The notes below the pieces were generated by a model, which had not been told where the DNA came from, did not search any database, and was given only the letters and a program-made list of their open reading frames with translations. A program made the position numbers and the translations under genes. A stretch of 64,000 nucleotides of DNA, taken from contig NZ_JAFBIL020000006.1 of NCBI RefSeq assembly GCF_016809835.1, forward strand, positions 248,001-312,000, in the 5' to 3' direction. Below, in pieces: positions 48,568-57,832 of this stretch; position 1 is the first letter of the stretch; the number at the start of each line of letters is the position of its first letter. Origin of the DNA: Massilia soli. Its GTDB lineage: Bacteria; Pseudomonadota; Gammaproteobacteria; Burkholderiales; Burkholderiaceae_D.

Positions 48568-50049
48568 CTAAGCCCAGCCCTTCGACCTGCCAACCGCCTG
48601 GTCCCAGCGCGCCATCAAAGCGCGCCGCTGGTCCTCGCCGATCGACGGTTCGAACCTGCGCTCGGCCTGCCACTGCGCCGCGATCTCCTGCTGCGACTCC
48701 CAGAAGCCGACCGCCAGCCCGGCCAGGTAGGCCGCGCCCAGCGCCGTGGTCTCGGTCACCTTCGGCCGCACCACCGGCACGCCGAGCAAATCGGCCTGGA
48801 ACTGCATCAGCAGGTCGTTGCGCGCCGCGCCGCCATCGGCGCGCACTTCGGCCACCGGCACCGCCGCGTCCTTGCACATCGCCGCCAGCAGCTCGGCGCT
48901 CTGGTAAGCGATCGCCTCCACCGCCGCGCGCGCGATATGCCCCTTGTTGGTCCCGCGCGTCATGCCCACCAGCGTGCCGCGCGCGTATGGATCCCAGTGC
49001 GGTGCGCCAAGCCCGGCAAAGGCCGGTACCAGGAACACCCCGCCGTTATCGGGCACGCTGGCCGCCAGCGCCTCCACCTCGTGCGAGGCGTTGATGATTC
49101 CAAGGCCATCGCGCAGCCACTGCACCGTGGCGCCGCCCATGAACACGCTGCCTTCGATCAGGTAGTCGGTCGTGCCGCCCACGCGCCAGCCCACCGTCGA
49201 CAGCAGCCGGTTGTGCGACAGCGCCGGCTTCTGCCCGGCGTGCATCAGCATGAAACACCCGGTCCCGTAGGTGTTCTTGACCATGCCGGGCTGGTGGCAG
49301 GCCTGGCCGAAGGTGGCCGCCTGCTGGTCGCCGGCGAGGCCGGCGATGGCAACCGGCCCGCCGAGCCACTCGCTTGAGGCGACGCCCACCTGCCCGGCGC
49401 TGTCGACCACTTCGGGCAGCATCGACGCAGGAATGCCGAACAGGTCGAGGAGTTCCGGGTCCCAGCGCATGTCGTGGATATTGAACAGCATCGTGCGCGA
49501 CGCGTTGCTCACGTCGGTGACGTGGGCCCCGCTCAGCTTGAACACCAGCCAGCTGTCGACCGTGCCGAAGGCCAGCTCGCCGCGCTCGGCGCGTGCGCGC
49601 ACGCCCGCCACGTGCTCCAGCAGCCAGGCCAGTTTGCTGGCCGAGAAATAAGCGTCCAGTTCAAGCCCCGTGCGCTGGCCAATGCGCTCGGCCTTGCCTT
49701 GCTCGCGCAGGCGCTCGCATGCTCCGGCGGTGCGCCGGTCTTGCCAGACGATGGCGTTGGCCACCGGCTCTCCGGTCTTGCGGTCCCATACCAGCGTGGT
49801 CTCGCGCTGGTTGGCGATGCCGATGGCGGCCACCTGCGCATGCGTGACGTGGCATGCGCGCAGCACTTCGCGCGCCACCTTCAGCTGGCTGTTCCAGATA
49901 TCGCGGGGGTCGTGCTCGACCCAGCCAGGCTGGGGAAAATGCTGGGGAAATTCCTGCTGCGCGGTGCCGCGGATACGGCCTTCGCGGTCGAACAGGATGG
50001 CGCGGGAGCTGGTGGTGCCCTGGTCAAGGGCGAGGATGTATTGAGTCAT
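48568..50049 (-). CDS. glpK: Glycerol kinase
   Basis: A 493-residue FGGY-family kinase making sn-glycerol 3-phosphate. It begins [20 protein letters not shown], the phosphate-1 motif, with [17 protein letters not shown] and the FGGY signature [16 protein letters not shown]. Length is normal. No glpF, glpD or glpR is next to it. It starts only 50 bp after the 3' end of rnpB on the same strand, with GGGGA before the ATG. Confidence 0.97.
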   Translation of the reverse strand: MTQYILALDQGTTSSRAILFDREGRIRGTAQQEFPQHFPQPGWVEHDPRDIWNSQLKVAREVLRACHVTHAQVAAIGIANQRETTLVWDRKTGEPVANAIVWQDRRTAGACERLREQGKAERIGQRTGLELDAYFSASKLAWLLEHVAGVRARAERGELAFGTVDSWLVFKLSGAHVTDVSNASRTMLFNIHDMRWDPELLDLFGIPASMLPEVVDSAGQVGVASSEWLGGPVAIAGLAGDQQAATFGQACHQPGMVKNTYGTGCFMLMHAGQKPALSHNRLLSTVGWRVGGTTDYLIEGSVFMGGATVQWLRDGLGIINASHEVEALAASVPDNGGVFLVPAFAGLGAPHWDPYARGTLVGMTRGTNKGHIARAAVEAIAYQSAELLAAMCKDAAVPVAEVRADGGAARNDLLMQFQADLLGVPVVRPKVTETTALGAAYLAGLAVGFWESQQEIAAQWQAERRFEPSIGEDQRRALMARWDQAVGRSKGWA

Positions 50050-50099
50050 CAAGGTCCCCGGCGCATGGCCCGCGGACGTGCCGGGGCCGGAATAAAAGT

Positions 50100-50453
50100 G
50101 TAAAGCAGGCCGATAGGCCGGATTCTGTATACGGCGAACGCCCTTGCGAACGTTCGCTATGACAGCCATTCCTCTAGGCGCCGAATTACTCCGGCGCTCA
50201 AGCTTCCTACCCGCACGCTCCGCGAGCAACATCAACGCGTGCCTATTTGGAATTGCTCCAGGTGGAGGTTACCGCGTTTCACCGTAACTTAATACGCTCG
50301 TCTCTGTGGCCCTATTCCTCGCCTTATACCCCCGGCTTGCGCCGGGAAGCTTTCAGCGGACGGCCGTTAACCGTCACCCTGCTCTATGGAGTCCGGACCT
50401 TCCTCCCGCCGACGCATTACACGCCAGCCAGCGGCTGCCTTGGCCTGCTTCAC
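50100..50453 (-). ncRNA. rnpB: RNase P RNA, bacterial class A
   Basis: About 354 nt. On the minus strand the ends pair as P1 (GTGAAGCAGGCC at 50453-50442 with GGCCTGCTTTAC at 50111-50100). The conserved P4 region GAGGAAGGTCCGGACTCC is near the 5' end, and ACAGAATCCGGCC closes the 3' end. A TACAAT -10 (50466-50461) places the start near 50453. It is the catalytic RNA that matures tRNA 5' ends. Open frames across this region on both strands are spurious. Confidence 0.95.
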
Positions 50454-50460
50454 GGGCGCT

Positions 50461-50466
50461 ATTGTA
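50461..50466 (-). promoter_or_regulatory. -10 element of the rnpB promoter
   Basis: TACAAT on the minus strand lies 7 bases before the first P1 base of RNase P RNA. No good -35 hexamer is seen at 16-18 bp. Confidence 0.55.
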
Positions 50467-50587
50467 ACAGGTGCCCAGGCAGCCTATGCCCGATGGTATG
50501 GCAAGGGGCTTTGCTACAGGCATGTTTTCTGCGACACTCAGCCGTTCAATTTATCTTCGTCATTTTGCAACCCAGAAGGAAATCCTT

Positions 50588-52159
50588 ATGTCTGTACAAG
50601 CTGCGCCGGCAAAAGCGGGATGGTTGTCCCGCGCCCTGAATGTGATCGAAGTTGTCGGCAACAAGTTGCCCGACCCGGCAGTCCTGTTTGCCCTGTTGAT
50701 GGCCGTCGTCTGGTTCGCGTCGTGGGCCTTGTCGGGCGTGAGCTTCAATGAGATCGATCCGCGCTCGGGCCAGGCGATCCAGATCAAGAACCTGCTGGCG
50801 CCGGTGGCACTGACCGATTTCGTCTCCAAACTGGTCAATACCTTCGTCACCTTCCCGCCGCTGGGCGTGGTGCTGGTCGCCATGCTGGGCCTGGGCGTGG
50901 CCGAATATACGGGCTACATCAACGCCGGCTTGCGCTCGATCTTGTCGGTCACGCCGAAAGTCCTGCTCACGCCGGTACTGGTTGCCGTAGGCGTGCTGAG
51001 CCACGTGGCGGTCGATGCCGGCTACGTGCTGGTCATTCCGCTGGGCGCCGTGATCTTCTACGCCGCCGGCCGCCATCCGCTGGCCGGCATCGCCGCCGCC
51101 TTCGCCGGCGTCTCGGGCGGTTTCTCGGCCACCTTCTTCGTGCCGTCCAGCCTGGACCCGCTGCTGGCCGGCCTGACCCAGGTCGCCGCCCGCCTGTCCT
51201 CGGACCCGGCGGCCGCCAATATCGTCATCAACCCGCTGAATAACTTCTTCTTCACGTCGGCCTCGACCCTGCTGGTCGTGCTGATCGGATGGGTCCTGAC
51301 CGACAAGTTCATCGAGCCGCGCCTGAAAGCCACCGCGGTCGATGGCGATGCGGCCGACCTGCCCAAGATGGACCCGTTGCAGGCCAATGAGCGCAAAGGC
51401 CTGCGCTGGGCCACCGCCGCGATGTTCGCCAGCCTGGTGCTGCTGGTCTGGTCGTTTATTCCTGAAACCTCGGCATGGCGCTCGCCCACCAACAACCAGC
51501 TGACCCACTCGTCGGCGCCGCTGATGCAGTCGATCGTGGCGATCATCTTCGTGTTCTTCCTGATTCCCGGCGTGGTGTATGGGTATGTGGCCGGCACCGC
51601 CAAGAACCATCGCGACATCATCAAGGGCATGAGCCAGGCCATGAGCGGCATGGGCTACTACATCGTCATGGCGTTCTTCTGCGCCCAGTTCATCTTTGCG
51701 TTCGGCCAGTCGAACCTGGGCGCGCTGATGGCGATCAAGGGCGCGATGTGGCTCAAGGATATGGCGTTCCCGATGGGCGTGACGCTGGTAGGCATCGTGC
51801 TGCTGTCCAGCTCGGTCAACCTGCTGGTCGGTTCGGCCTCGGCCAAATGGGCGCTGATCGGCGCGGTCATGGTGCCGATGCTGATGGAACTGGGCGTCTC
51901 GCCCGACCTGACCCAGGCCGCGTACCGCGTGGGCGACTCGTCGACCAACATCATCACCCCGCTGCTGCCGTATTTCCCCCTGATCGTGGTGTTCTGCCGC
52001 AAATACGTGAAGTCGACCGGTATCGGCACCCTGATCGCGCTGATGCTGCCGTATTCGATCGCCATGCTGGTGCTGTGGACCTCGTTCCTGCTGGGCTTCT
52101 GGGCGCTCGACATTCCGCTGGGCATAGGCTCGACCTATACCTACCCGTCAGCAAGCTGA
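50588..52159 (+). CDS. AbgT-family transporter
   Basis: A 523-residue inner-membrane transporter with about ten or more hydrophobic segments. Family motifs include GNKLPDPAVLFALLMA, LGVAEYTGYINAGLR and GDSSTNIITPLLPYFPLIV. E. coli AbgT imports p-aminobenzoyl-glutamate; related proteins export sulfonamides, so the direction here is open. No abgA/abgB peptidase is near. AAGGAA precedes the ATG. Confidence 0.92.
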   Translation: MSVQAAPAKAGWLSRALNVIEVVGNKLPDPAVLFALLMAVVWFASWALSGVSFNEIDPRSGQAIQIKNLLAPVALTDFVSKLVNTFVTFPPLGVVLVAMLGLGVAEYTGYINAGLRSILSVTPKVLLTPVLVAVGVLSHVAVDAGYVLVIPLGAVIFYAAGRHPLAGIAAAFAGVSGGFSATFFVPSSLDPLLAGLTQVAARLSSDPAAANIVINPLNNFFFTSASTLLVVLIGWVLTDKFIEPRLKATAVDGDAADLPKMDPLQANERKGLRWATAAMFASLVLLVWSFIPETSAWRSPTNNQLTHSSAPLMQSIVAIIFVFFLIPGVVYGYVAGTAKNHRDIIKGMSQAMSGMGYYIVMAFFCAQFIFAFGQSNLGALMAIKGAMWLKDMAFPMGVTLVGIVLLSSSVNLLVGSASAKWALIGAVMVPMLMELGVSPDLTQAAYRVGDSSTNIITPLLPYFPLIVVFCRKYVKSTGIGTLIALMLPYSIAMLVLWTSFLLGFWALDIPLGIGSTYTYPSAS

Positions 52160-52281
52160 AAAACACGATGAAGGGTGCAGTCAAGAAAGGTTGATTCTGA
52201 AATTTGGTGTCGTTATTTCAAAAGCCCGGCCGCCAGCGGCTCGCATAGAATGAGGCATACCAAAATTAAGAGGCAACGCAC

Positions 52282-53985
52282 ATGACGCACCCTTCCCGTA
52301 CCGGCGGCCAGATCCTGGTCGATGCGCTCAAGATCCACGGCGTGGACACCGCCTTCGGCGTGCCCGGCGAGAGCTATCTTGACGTGCTCGACGCGCTGCA
52401 TGATTCGAGCATCCGCTTCATCGTCAACCGCCAGGAAGGCGGCGCCGCGTTCATGGCCGAGGCCTACGGGAAGATGACGGGCCAGCCGGGCATCTGCTTC
52501 GTCACCCGCGGCCCGGGCGCCACCAACGCGTCGATCGGCGTGCACACCGCCTACCAGGATTCGACCCCGATGATCCTGTTCATCGGCCAGGTCGGCGGCG
52601 ACTTCACCGACCGCGAAGCGTTCCAGGAAATCGACTACCGCCGCATGTACGGCCAGATGGCCAAGTGGGTCACCCAGATCGACCGCGCTGACCGCATTCC
52701 CGAATACATCGCACGCGCATTCCAGGTGGCCACCAGCGGCCGCCCTGGCCCGGTGGTGCTGGCACTGCCGGAAGACATGCTGATCGAGACCGCCAGCGTA
52801 GCAGACACGCGCCGCTACCAGCCGGTGCAGGCGTCGCCGTCAGCGGCGCAGATCGACACCTTGCGCGGCATGCTGGCCGCGGCCCAGCGTCCGCTGGTGC
52901 TGCTGGGCGGCGGCACCTGGAACGCCCAAGCCTGCGCCGACCTGCGCAGCTTCGTCGAAGCGAACGCGCTGCCGGTTGGCTGCGCGTTCCGCTTCCAGGA
53001 CCTGCTCGATAACGCGCACCCGAACTACATCGGGGACGTCGGCATCGGCATCAACCAGAAACTGGCCGCGCGCGTCAAACACGCCGACCTGCTGATCGCC
53101 ATCGGCCCGCGCCTCGGCGAGATGACGACCGGCGGCTACACCTTGCTGGCCTCGCCGGTGCCGCAGCAAAAGCTGGTGCACTTCCATTGCGATGCCGAAG
53201 AACTGGGAAGCGTCTACCAGGCCGACCTGATGATCAACAGCGGCGCGCCGCAGGCCTGCGCGATGCTGGCGGCGATGGCGCCGGTCGATGCCGGCGCGTG
53301 GCGCTCGAGCGTGCCGGATGCGAAGGCCGAACTGGCCGCGTACCAGGAACAACCGCCGATCTTCAAGGACGGCCAAGCGCCGCTCGACCTGTGGCAGGTC
53401 GTGCAGGAGCTGATGCGGCAGGTCCCGCATGACACCGTCGTCACCAACGGCGCCGGCAACTACGCGTCGTGGGCGCACCGCTTCTACCGCTACGGCGGCA
53501 TGCGCACGCAGCTGGCCCCGACCAATGGCGCGATGGGTTACGGCGTGCCGGCCGGCGTCGCGGCAAAGATCGTCAACCCCGACCGCACCGTCGTGACCTT
53601 CGCGGGCGACGGCGAATTCATGATGAACGGCCAGGAGCTTGCCACCGCCGTGCAGTACAAGGCCGGCGTGGTCATCATCGTCTTTAACAATGGGATGTTC
53701 GGCACGATCCGCATGCACCAGGAACGCGACTACCCGGGCCGCGTGTCGGGCACCGATTTGCACAATCCCGATTTCGCGGCGCTGGCACGCGCTTACGGCG
53801 CGCACGGCGAGCAGGTCGATACGACGGCGGACTTCGGCCCGGCGCTGGCGCGCGCGATCGAACACGCGCGCGTCAACAATTTGCCGGCGCTGATCGAACT
53901 GCGCTACGACGGCAACCTGATCACGCCGAACGCGACGCTCGCGACCATCCGCCAGAACGCGCAGGCTTCACAAGCGGCGCAGTGA
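52282..53985 (+). CDS. Thiamine-diphosphate enzyme, acetolactate-synthase large-subunit-like
   Basis: A 567-residue ThDP enzyme with the three expected domains: Pyr (about 7-175), central (about 190-325), PP (about 370-555). Catalytic E52 is in NRQEGGAAF, and the ThDP-Mg motif is GDGEFMMNGQEL ending near VFNNG. No ilvH or other branched-chain gene is adjacent, so it is more likely a catabolic or uncharacterised member than the biosynthetic enzyme. It lies 122 bp after the AbgT gene on the same strand. Confidence 0.9.
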   Translation: MTHPSRTGGQILVDALKIHGVDTAFGVPGESYLDVLDALHDSSIRFIVNRQEGGAAFMAEAYGKMTGQPGICFVTRGPGATNASIGVHTAYQDSTPMILFIGQVGGDFTDREAFQEIDYRRMYGQMAKWVTQIDRADRIPEYIARAFQVATSGRPGPVVLALPEDMLIETASVADTRRYQPVQASPSAAQIDTLRGMLAAAQRPLVLLGGGTWNAQACADLRSFVEANALPVGCAFRFQDLLDNAHPNYIGDVGIGINQKLAARVKHADLLIAIGPRLGEMTTGGYTLLASPVPQQKLVHFHCDAEELGSVYQADLMINSGAPQACAMLAAMAPVDAGAWRSSVPDAKAELAAYQEQPPIFKDGQAPLDLWQVVQELMRQVPHDTVVTNGAGNYASWAHRFYRYGGMRTQLAPTNGAMGYGVPAGVAAKIVNPDRTVVTFAGDGEFMMNGQELATAVQYKAGVVIIVFNNGMFGTIRMHQERDYPGRVSGTDLHNPDFAALARAYGAHGEQVDTTADFGPALARAIEHARVNNLPALIELRYDGNLITPNATLATIRQNAQASQAAQ

Positions 53986-54017
53986 TTTGATGGAGCAGGT
54001 AGCTGGCGGAACGGGGC

Positions 54018-54209
54018 TTATTCGAGCCCGAGTTCCGCCGGCATCGGCAACGGCGCATCGAACACGCTGACCAGGTAGGCCGGTGATGTTGCCAGCAATG
54101 CGACAAGCACGATGAACACGCCGCACACCACATATTTAATGGCCACGGCGCCAAACGAGCGCACTTTTTGAAGTGCAATTTGCGCCTGCAAATGATCGTA
54201 GTCTTTCAC
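54018..54209 (-). CDS. Small membrane protein, unknown function
   Basis: A 63-residue protein starting at GTG with GGAGAG five bases upstream. The first 20 residues are polar, then one membrane helix (about 22-47, VAIKYVVCGVFIVLVALLA). No family is recognised. It lies downstream of the light-linked minus-strand operon but 110 bp away, so it probably has its own promoter. Confidence 0.6.
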   Translation of the reverse strand: MKDYDHLQAQIALQKVRSFGAVAIKYVVCGVFIVLVALLATSPAYLVSVFDAPLPMPAELGLE

Positions 54210-54319
54210 AATCTCTCCAAGCTGTTACAACGTGCTAAGTAGTTGATTTAAAGGACATCCCTGACCAGAATCTTAGCGGATTGCGGGCACGCTGTCACAG
54301 CAGTAGCCCTAATATTTTT

Positions 54320-54754
54320 CTATCGTGCGGCAGCGCGTTTTAGCATTCTCATGAAAGCGCCCAGCAGCGGCAACTTTTCGTACAGCTCTTCCGCTGCGTC
54401 CCAGTAATCCCGATGCAATGTCACCAGCCCACGCTCATCGAACAGGATGTGGGTCGCGCCACGAATGCATTGCTCGTCCGTCCGATAGCGCTTCATGCGG
54501 AAGCGAAACTCCCAGGTCAGGAACGCCTCCCCATCCTGTTGAATTCCGCTAATAACGTGAAAGCTCGGCTGATTTACCTGATGGAACATATGGGTGAAGA
54601 TATGCGCGATGGCGCCATGCCCCTTCACATCGTTGAACGGGTCCTTGAAATGGGCGTCCGTCGCGTATACCGATGCCAGCTCCTCATGCAAGGTGGCGGG
54701 ATTGATCGCCTCATAAAAACGCACCAGGCGCGCGAGCTCGGGTGACCGGTTCAT
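54320..54754 (-). CDS. NTF2-like/SnoaL-type protein
   Basis: A 144-residue cone-shaped NTF2-like fold: LVRFYEAINPATLHEELASV, DAHFKDPFNDVKGHGAI and the C-terminal strands WEFRFRMKRYR and HRDYWDAAEELYEKLP. Such proteins are small-molecule-binding or isomerase-like. It is the last gene of an eight-gene operon starting at the FAD oxidase gene and overlaps the SDR gene by 4 bases. Confidence 0.85.
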   Translation of the reverse strand: MNRSPELARLVRFYEAINPATLHEELASVYATDAHFKDPFNDVKGHGAIAHIFTHMFHQVNQPSFHVISGIQQDGEAFLTWEFRFRMKRYRTDEQCIRGATHILFDERGLVTLHRDYWDAAEELYEKLPLLGAFMRMLKRAAAR

Positions 54755-55518
54755 AAACCTGTCACCTTATGGATCAGCCAGAAATACATCCGGTAGGGCA
54801 GCAGGCGCGCAAAGCGCAGCGCGTTGGTGAACCGGCGCGGGAAGTGGATGTGAAACTGGCCACGTTCGAGCCCCTCGACCAGCGCCAGCGCCGCATTGTC
54901 GGGCGACATCAGGGCCGGCATCGGGAAGTCGTTATTCGCCGTCAACGGCGTTTCGACGAAGCCCGGATTGATCTGGTATACGGCGATGCCGCGCGGGCGC
55001 AGGTCGAGGTATAGCGACTCCGACAGGTTGATCAGCGCCGCCTTGGTCGGGCCGTACACCAGCGCCTTCGGCAGGCCGCCGAATCCGGCCACCGACGCGA
55101 CGATGCCGACACCGCCGTAGCGCTGCCTGAGCAACTGCGGCAGCACTACATCGAGGCAGTTGAACGTGCCGCGCAGGTTCAGGTCCACCAGCGCGTTGGC
55201 GGCGTCCAGGTCGAAGGTATCGGCGCGCATCTCGTTGTAGCCGCCGGCGACCAGCAGCACCAGGTCGATGCCGCCCCATTCACGGAGCACCCGCTCGCTG
55301 GCGTCCATCAGGCTGGCATGGTCGGTTACGTCGAGCGGCACGGCGATGGCGCGCGGCATGCCGGCCACCGCGCTGTGCAGCTTGCCGGCGCTGCGTGCCG
55401 ACAGCGCGACCGTGGCGCCGAGCGCGTGCAGCAGTTCGGCGGTGGCCTTGCCGATGCCCGTCGAGGCGCCGACCACCCATACCCGCTTGCCGTTCCAGTC
55501 GGAGATGCGCGGGTTCAT
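54751..55518 (-). CDS. Short-chain dehydrogenase/reductase
   Basis: A 255-residue Rossmann-fold oxidoreductase: GASTGIGKA coenzyme motif near residue 17, catalytic Ser in VASVAGF, and YGPTK (Tyr/Lys). The C-terminal extension (LLPYRMYFWLIHKVTGL) is hydrophobic and could associate with the membrane. Substrate unknown; the neighbours suggest lipid-linked chemistry. Overlaps both adjacent genes by 4 bases. Confidence 0.9.
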   Translation of the reverse strand: MNPRISDWNGKRVWVVGASTGIGKATAELLHALGATVALSARSAGKLHSAVAGMPRAIAVPLDVTDHASLMDASERVLREWGGIDLVLLVAGGYNEMRADTFDLDAANALVDLNLRGTFNCLDVVLPQLLRQRYGGVGIVASVAGFGGLPKALVYGPTKAALINLSESLYLDLRPRGIAVYQINPGFVETPLTANNDFPMPALMSPDNAALALVEGLERGQFHIHFPRRFTNALRFARLLPYRMYFWLIHKVTGL

Positions 55519-56051
55519 GGCGACCGTTTGGAAAACGAGAGAGTGACGTTACCGAGATCGACGCCAAACTTGCTCATCGCGGTCCGGTTCAGCATGACCT
55601 TGTCATCGATCAGGAACATCCAGTCATCCATGTGGACGTCGATGATGCGCTCGCCGACCGGCAGCGACAGCACGTAGCGCCAGCGCAGGGAATTGCCCGA
55701 CACGATGCCCTCGGCGGTGCCGACGACGTCCGGGGCAGTCGCCGTGAAGGTGGTCGGACTGGTCTTGCGCAAGGTCCAGACGCGCTTTTGCTTGGTGCCG
55801 TCCGAGTAGACGAAGTCTTCATCGAGCGTGCCCACGTCGCCCACCCAGGTGCAGCGCATGACCACCACGAAGCGCTTGACCACCTTGCCGAAGCGGTCCT
55901 GGAACATGCCGTGGGCGTCGAGCGTGCCGTTAAAGTAGGTCTGCACGTCGAGCGCCGGCTTTTCGTTCGCGTATTGGGATGGCTGCGGGGCGGTACAGGC
56001 GCTGAGGGTGACGACGGCGGCAGCCGCGATCAATGCAGTAGAGATTCTCAT
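55515..56051 (-). CDS. DUF3833 lipoprotein
   Basis: A 178-residue lipoprotein with lipobox LSAC (mature Cys19). The DUF3833 body includes YFNGTLDAHGMFQDRFGKVV and MDDWMFLIDDKVMLNR. Biochemical function unknown. DUF3833 genes recur in clusters with Cfa-type methyltransferase, DUF1365 and FAD-oxidase genes, as here. It follows the MFS gene by 18 bp and overlaps the SDR by 4. Confidence 0.87.
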   Translation of the reverse strand: MRISTALIAAAAVVTLSACTAPQPSQYANEKPALDVQTYFNGTLDAHGMFQDRFGKVVKRFVVVMRCTWVGDVGTLDEDFVYSDGTKQKRVWTLRKTSPTTFTATAPDVVGTAEGIVSGNSLRWRYVLSLPVGERIIDVHMDDWMFLIDDKVMLNRTAMSKFGVDLGNVTLSFSKRSP

Positions 56052-56069
56052 GATGGTTCCTTTAAATGG

Positions 56070-57305
56070 TCAGCAATCGCGTAAGGGGGCGCGCCACAGC
56101 ATTGCGGCGGCCAGTACTTTCAGGACGCATGGAAGGAGCGCATAGGCGGCGGCAAGCGCCCCCGTCCCAGCGCTGCTGCCGGGTACGTAGCCCAGCCAGT
56201 CGAGCAAAGGCAGCGAGATTCCCGCAGCCAGCGCCAATGTGATTTGCACTCCCCAGTTCCAGATCCCGAAGTAGGCGGCCTCGCGCTGGCCGGAGTCGCC
56301 GCCTTTGGCGATCACGCCTGCCAGCAGCGCGGGCGGCAGCGCCAGGTCGGCGCCGAGCGCAAAGCCGGACAGCAGGCAGATCGCGCCAAAGGCCATCGCA
56401 TCGCCCTGGCCCAGCGCAAAAGCCCATACGAATACCAGCGCCGACAGCAGCATGCCGCCGGTCCAGGCGCGCGCCTCGCCAACCCTGCGCGCGGCAGCGA
56501 CCCACGGCGCCACGGAAGCGGCGGCGGCGCCGAAGTACAGGATCAGAAACAGCCCCGCCATGCTGCCGAGCCCCAGCCGGTCGGAGGCGAAGAACAGGAA
56601 CAGCGTGGCCGGAATGGCCGACGCCACGCCGTTGACGATCAGGACCGCGAACAGCGACCGGAATCGCCGGTTGGCAAACGGTGCGGCCATCGCGCCGATG
56701 CCCGGCGCGGCGGCGGCAACACCGGCCATGGCGGGACGCGGCGATTTGACGGACAGCAGCAGCACGCCGGCGGCCAGCGCCAGCGCGAACGACAGCGACA
56801 GTGCGCCGTAGCCCGCGCCGCTGGTCACTGCGGCAGCGAGCACCACGCCGGCCAGCGCGAATGCCTCGCGCACGCCGGACACCCGGGCGCGTTCCTCGGG
56901 CGCCTGCGTCAACGCGGCGCCCCAGCTCTGGTGGGCGATCGTCACCAGACCGAAGCCGAGATACACCAGCATCAGCGTGCCGAGGAACCATGCCAGCGCG
57001 GCAGCGCCGTCCAGTACCGGCGGATGGAACAGCGCCACGAACCCGGCCAGCAGCAGCGGCGCACCGAACAGGACAAAGCGCCCGAAGGCGCCGCGCCCGC
57101 GCTCGATCCAACAGCCGAGCAACGGGTCGAGGAAAGCGGCGCCGACGCGCGCGGCCAGCAGCGCGCTGCCGATCAGCGCCAGCGACAGGCCAGTGCGTTC
57201 GGCGTAGAACTTCGGAAGATAAACGTAAATCGGCAGCGCGACCATCGCCAGCGGCAGGCCAAGCAGGCCATACGCCATCAGCTGGGGCATGGCCAGCCGG
57301 GTCAT
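56070..57305 (-). CDS. MFS transporter (GPH-like)
   Basis: A 411-residue protein with about twelve hydrophobic segments. AFLDPLLGCWIERGRGAFGR is the loop 2-3 motif of the GPH/major facilitator group. Substrate unknown; within this operon a role in moving a lipid or precursor is possible but only inferred. Overlaps the chalcone-isomerase-like gene by 4 bases. Confidence 0.88.
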   Translation of the reverse strand: MTRLAMPQLMAYGLLGLPLAMVALPIYVYLPKFYAERTGLSLALIGSALLAARVGAAFLDPLLGCWIERGRGAFGRFVLFGAPLLLAGFVALFHPPVLDGAAALAWFLGTLMLVYLGFGLVTIAHQSWGAALTQAPEERARVSGVREAFALAGVVLAAAVTSGAGYGALSLSFALALAAGVLLLSVKSPRPAMAGVAAAAPGIGAMAAPFANRRFRSLFAVLIVNGVASAIPATLFLFFASDRLGLGSMAGLFLILYFGAAAASVAPWVAAARRVGEARAWTGGMLLSALVFVWAFALGQGDAMAFGAICLLSGFALGADLALPPALLAGVIAKGGDSGQREAAYFGIWNWGVQITLALAAGISLPLLDWLGYVPGSSAGTGALAAAYALLPCVLKVLAAAMLWRAPLRDC

Positions 57306-57832
57306 TGGCGCGCCGCTTCCTTGAGAAGCGCTTCGCGCAGCTGCGGCGCGGTGGTGCGGGGGCTGAGCCAGATACCGGCGAAGGCCTGCGCGAAGCCCGG
57401 CTCGGAGATCGTGCCAAGCACCGCCTCGTCAAGGTGGAAGCGCACCGCGCCGCCCGGCAGGAACACGCCGGTGATCCGGCTGCCTTCCTTCACGTCCGGG
57501 AAAATGGCGCGCATCTTGCCGAGCCAGAGCGCGCGCTGGGCCTTTGTTCCGCCGCCGGTTTTTTCCATCTGGTCGGCGCTGGCGTCGGCGATCCGCACGC
57601 CGCTCAGCGCGCGGGCATAGCGCAGTTCGAGCGCAAACGGCGCGCCCGGCGCATACCCGGCCTCGCCTACCCACAGGCTGGCGTCGTAGATCTTCATGCC
57701 GAACCAGGTGAACTTGCCCTGTCCGGACACCCGCGCGCCCGGCAGGTCCGGCGCGACCTGCGGCATGGCAGCCTGCGCGGCGCTGGCGAACACGGTGGAC
57801 ATCAGGGCGACAAGCAGCAGGCGGGCCATCAT
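57302..57832 (-). CDS. Chalcone-isomerase-like exported protein
   Basis: A 176-residue protein with a signal peptide (ending SAAQAA, near residue 21). The body (GQGKFTWFGMKIYDASLWV, AFALELRYARALSG-like strand, GVFLPGGAVRFHLD) matches the bacterial CHI-like family, whose fold resembles fatty-acid-binding proteins. It is not expected to be a flavonoid enzyme. ATG 57832 (overlap of 4 with the cfa-like gene) or ATG 57829 are both possible starts. Confidence 0.85.
   Translation of the reverse strand: MMARLLLVALMSTVFASAAQAAMPQVAPDLPGARVSGQGKFTWFGMKIYDASLWVGEAGYAPGAPFALELRYARALSGVRIADASADQMEKTGGGTKAQRALWLGKMRAIFPDVKEGSRITGVFLPGGAVRFHLDEAVLGTISEPGFAQAFAGIWLSPRTTAPQLREALLKEAARQ

Noticed and set aside
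50247-50751. Open frames across the rnpB region
   Set aside because: They coincide with RNase P RNA, whose P1 and P4 pairings are clear.
52282-53985. Biosynthetic acetolactate synthase IlvB
   Set aside because: No ilvH or ilvC neighbour and no clear reason to prefer IlvB over other ThDP enzymes; left as a general ThDP-enzyme call.
57302-57832. Chalcone-isomerase-like gene as part of a flavonoid pathway using p-coumaroyl-CoA from the PYP ligase
   Set aside because: It has a signal peptide and sits in a lipid-modification operon about 50 kb away; no chalcone synthase is present. Bacterial CHI-like proteins are generally not flavonoid enzymes.
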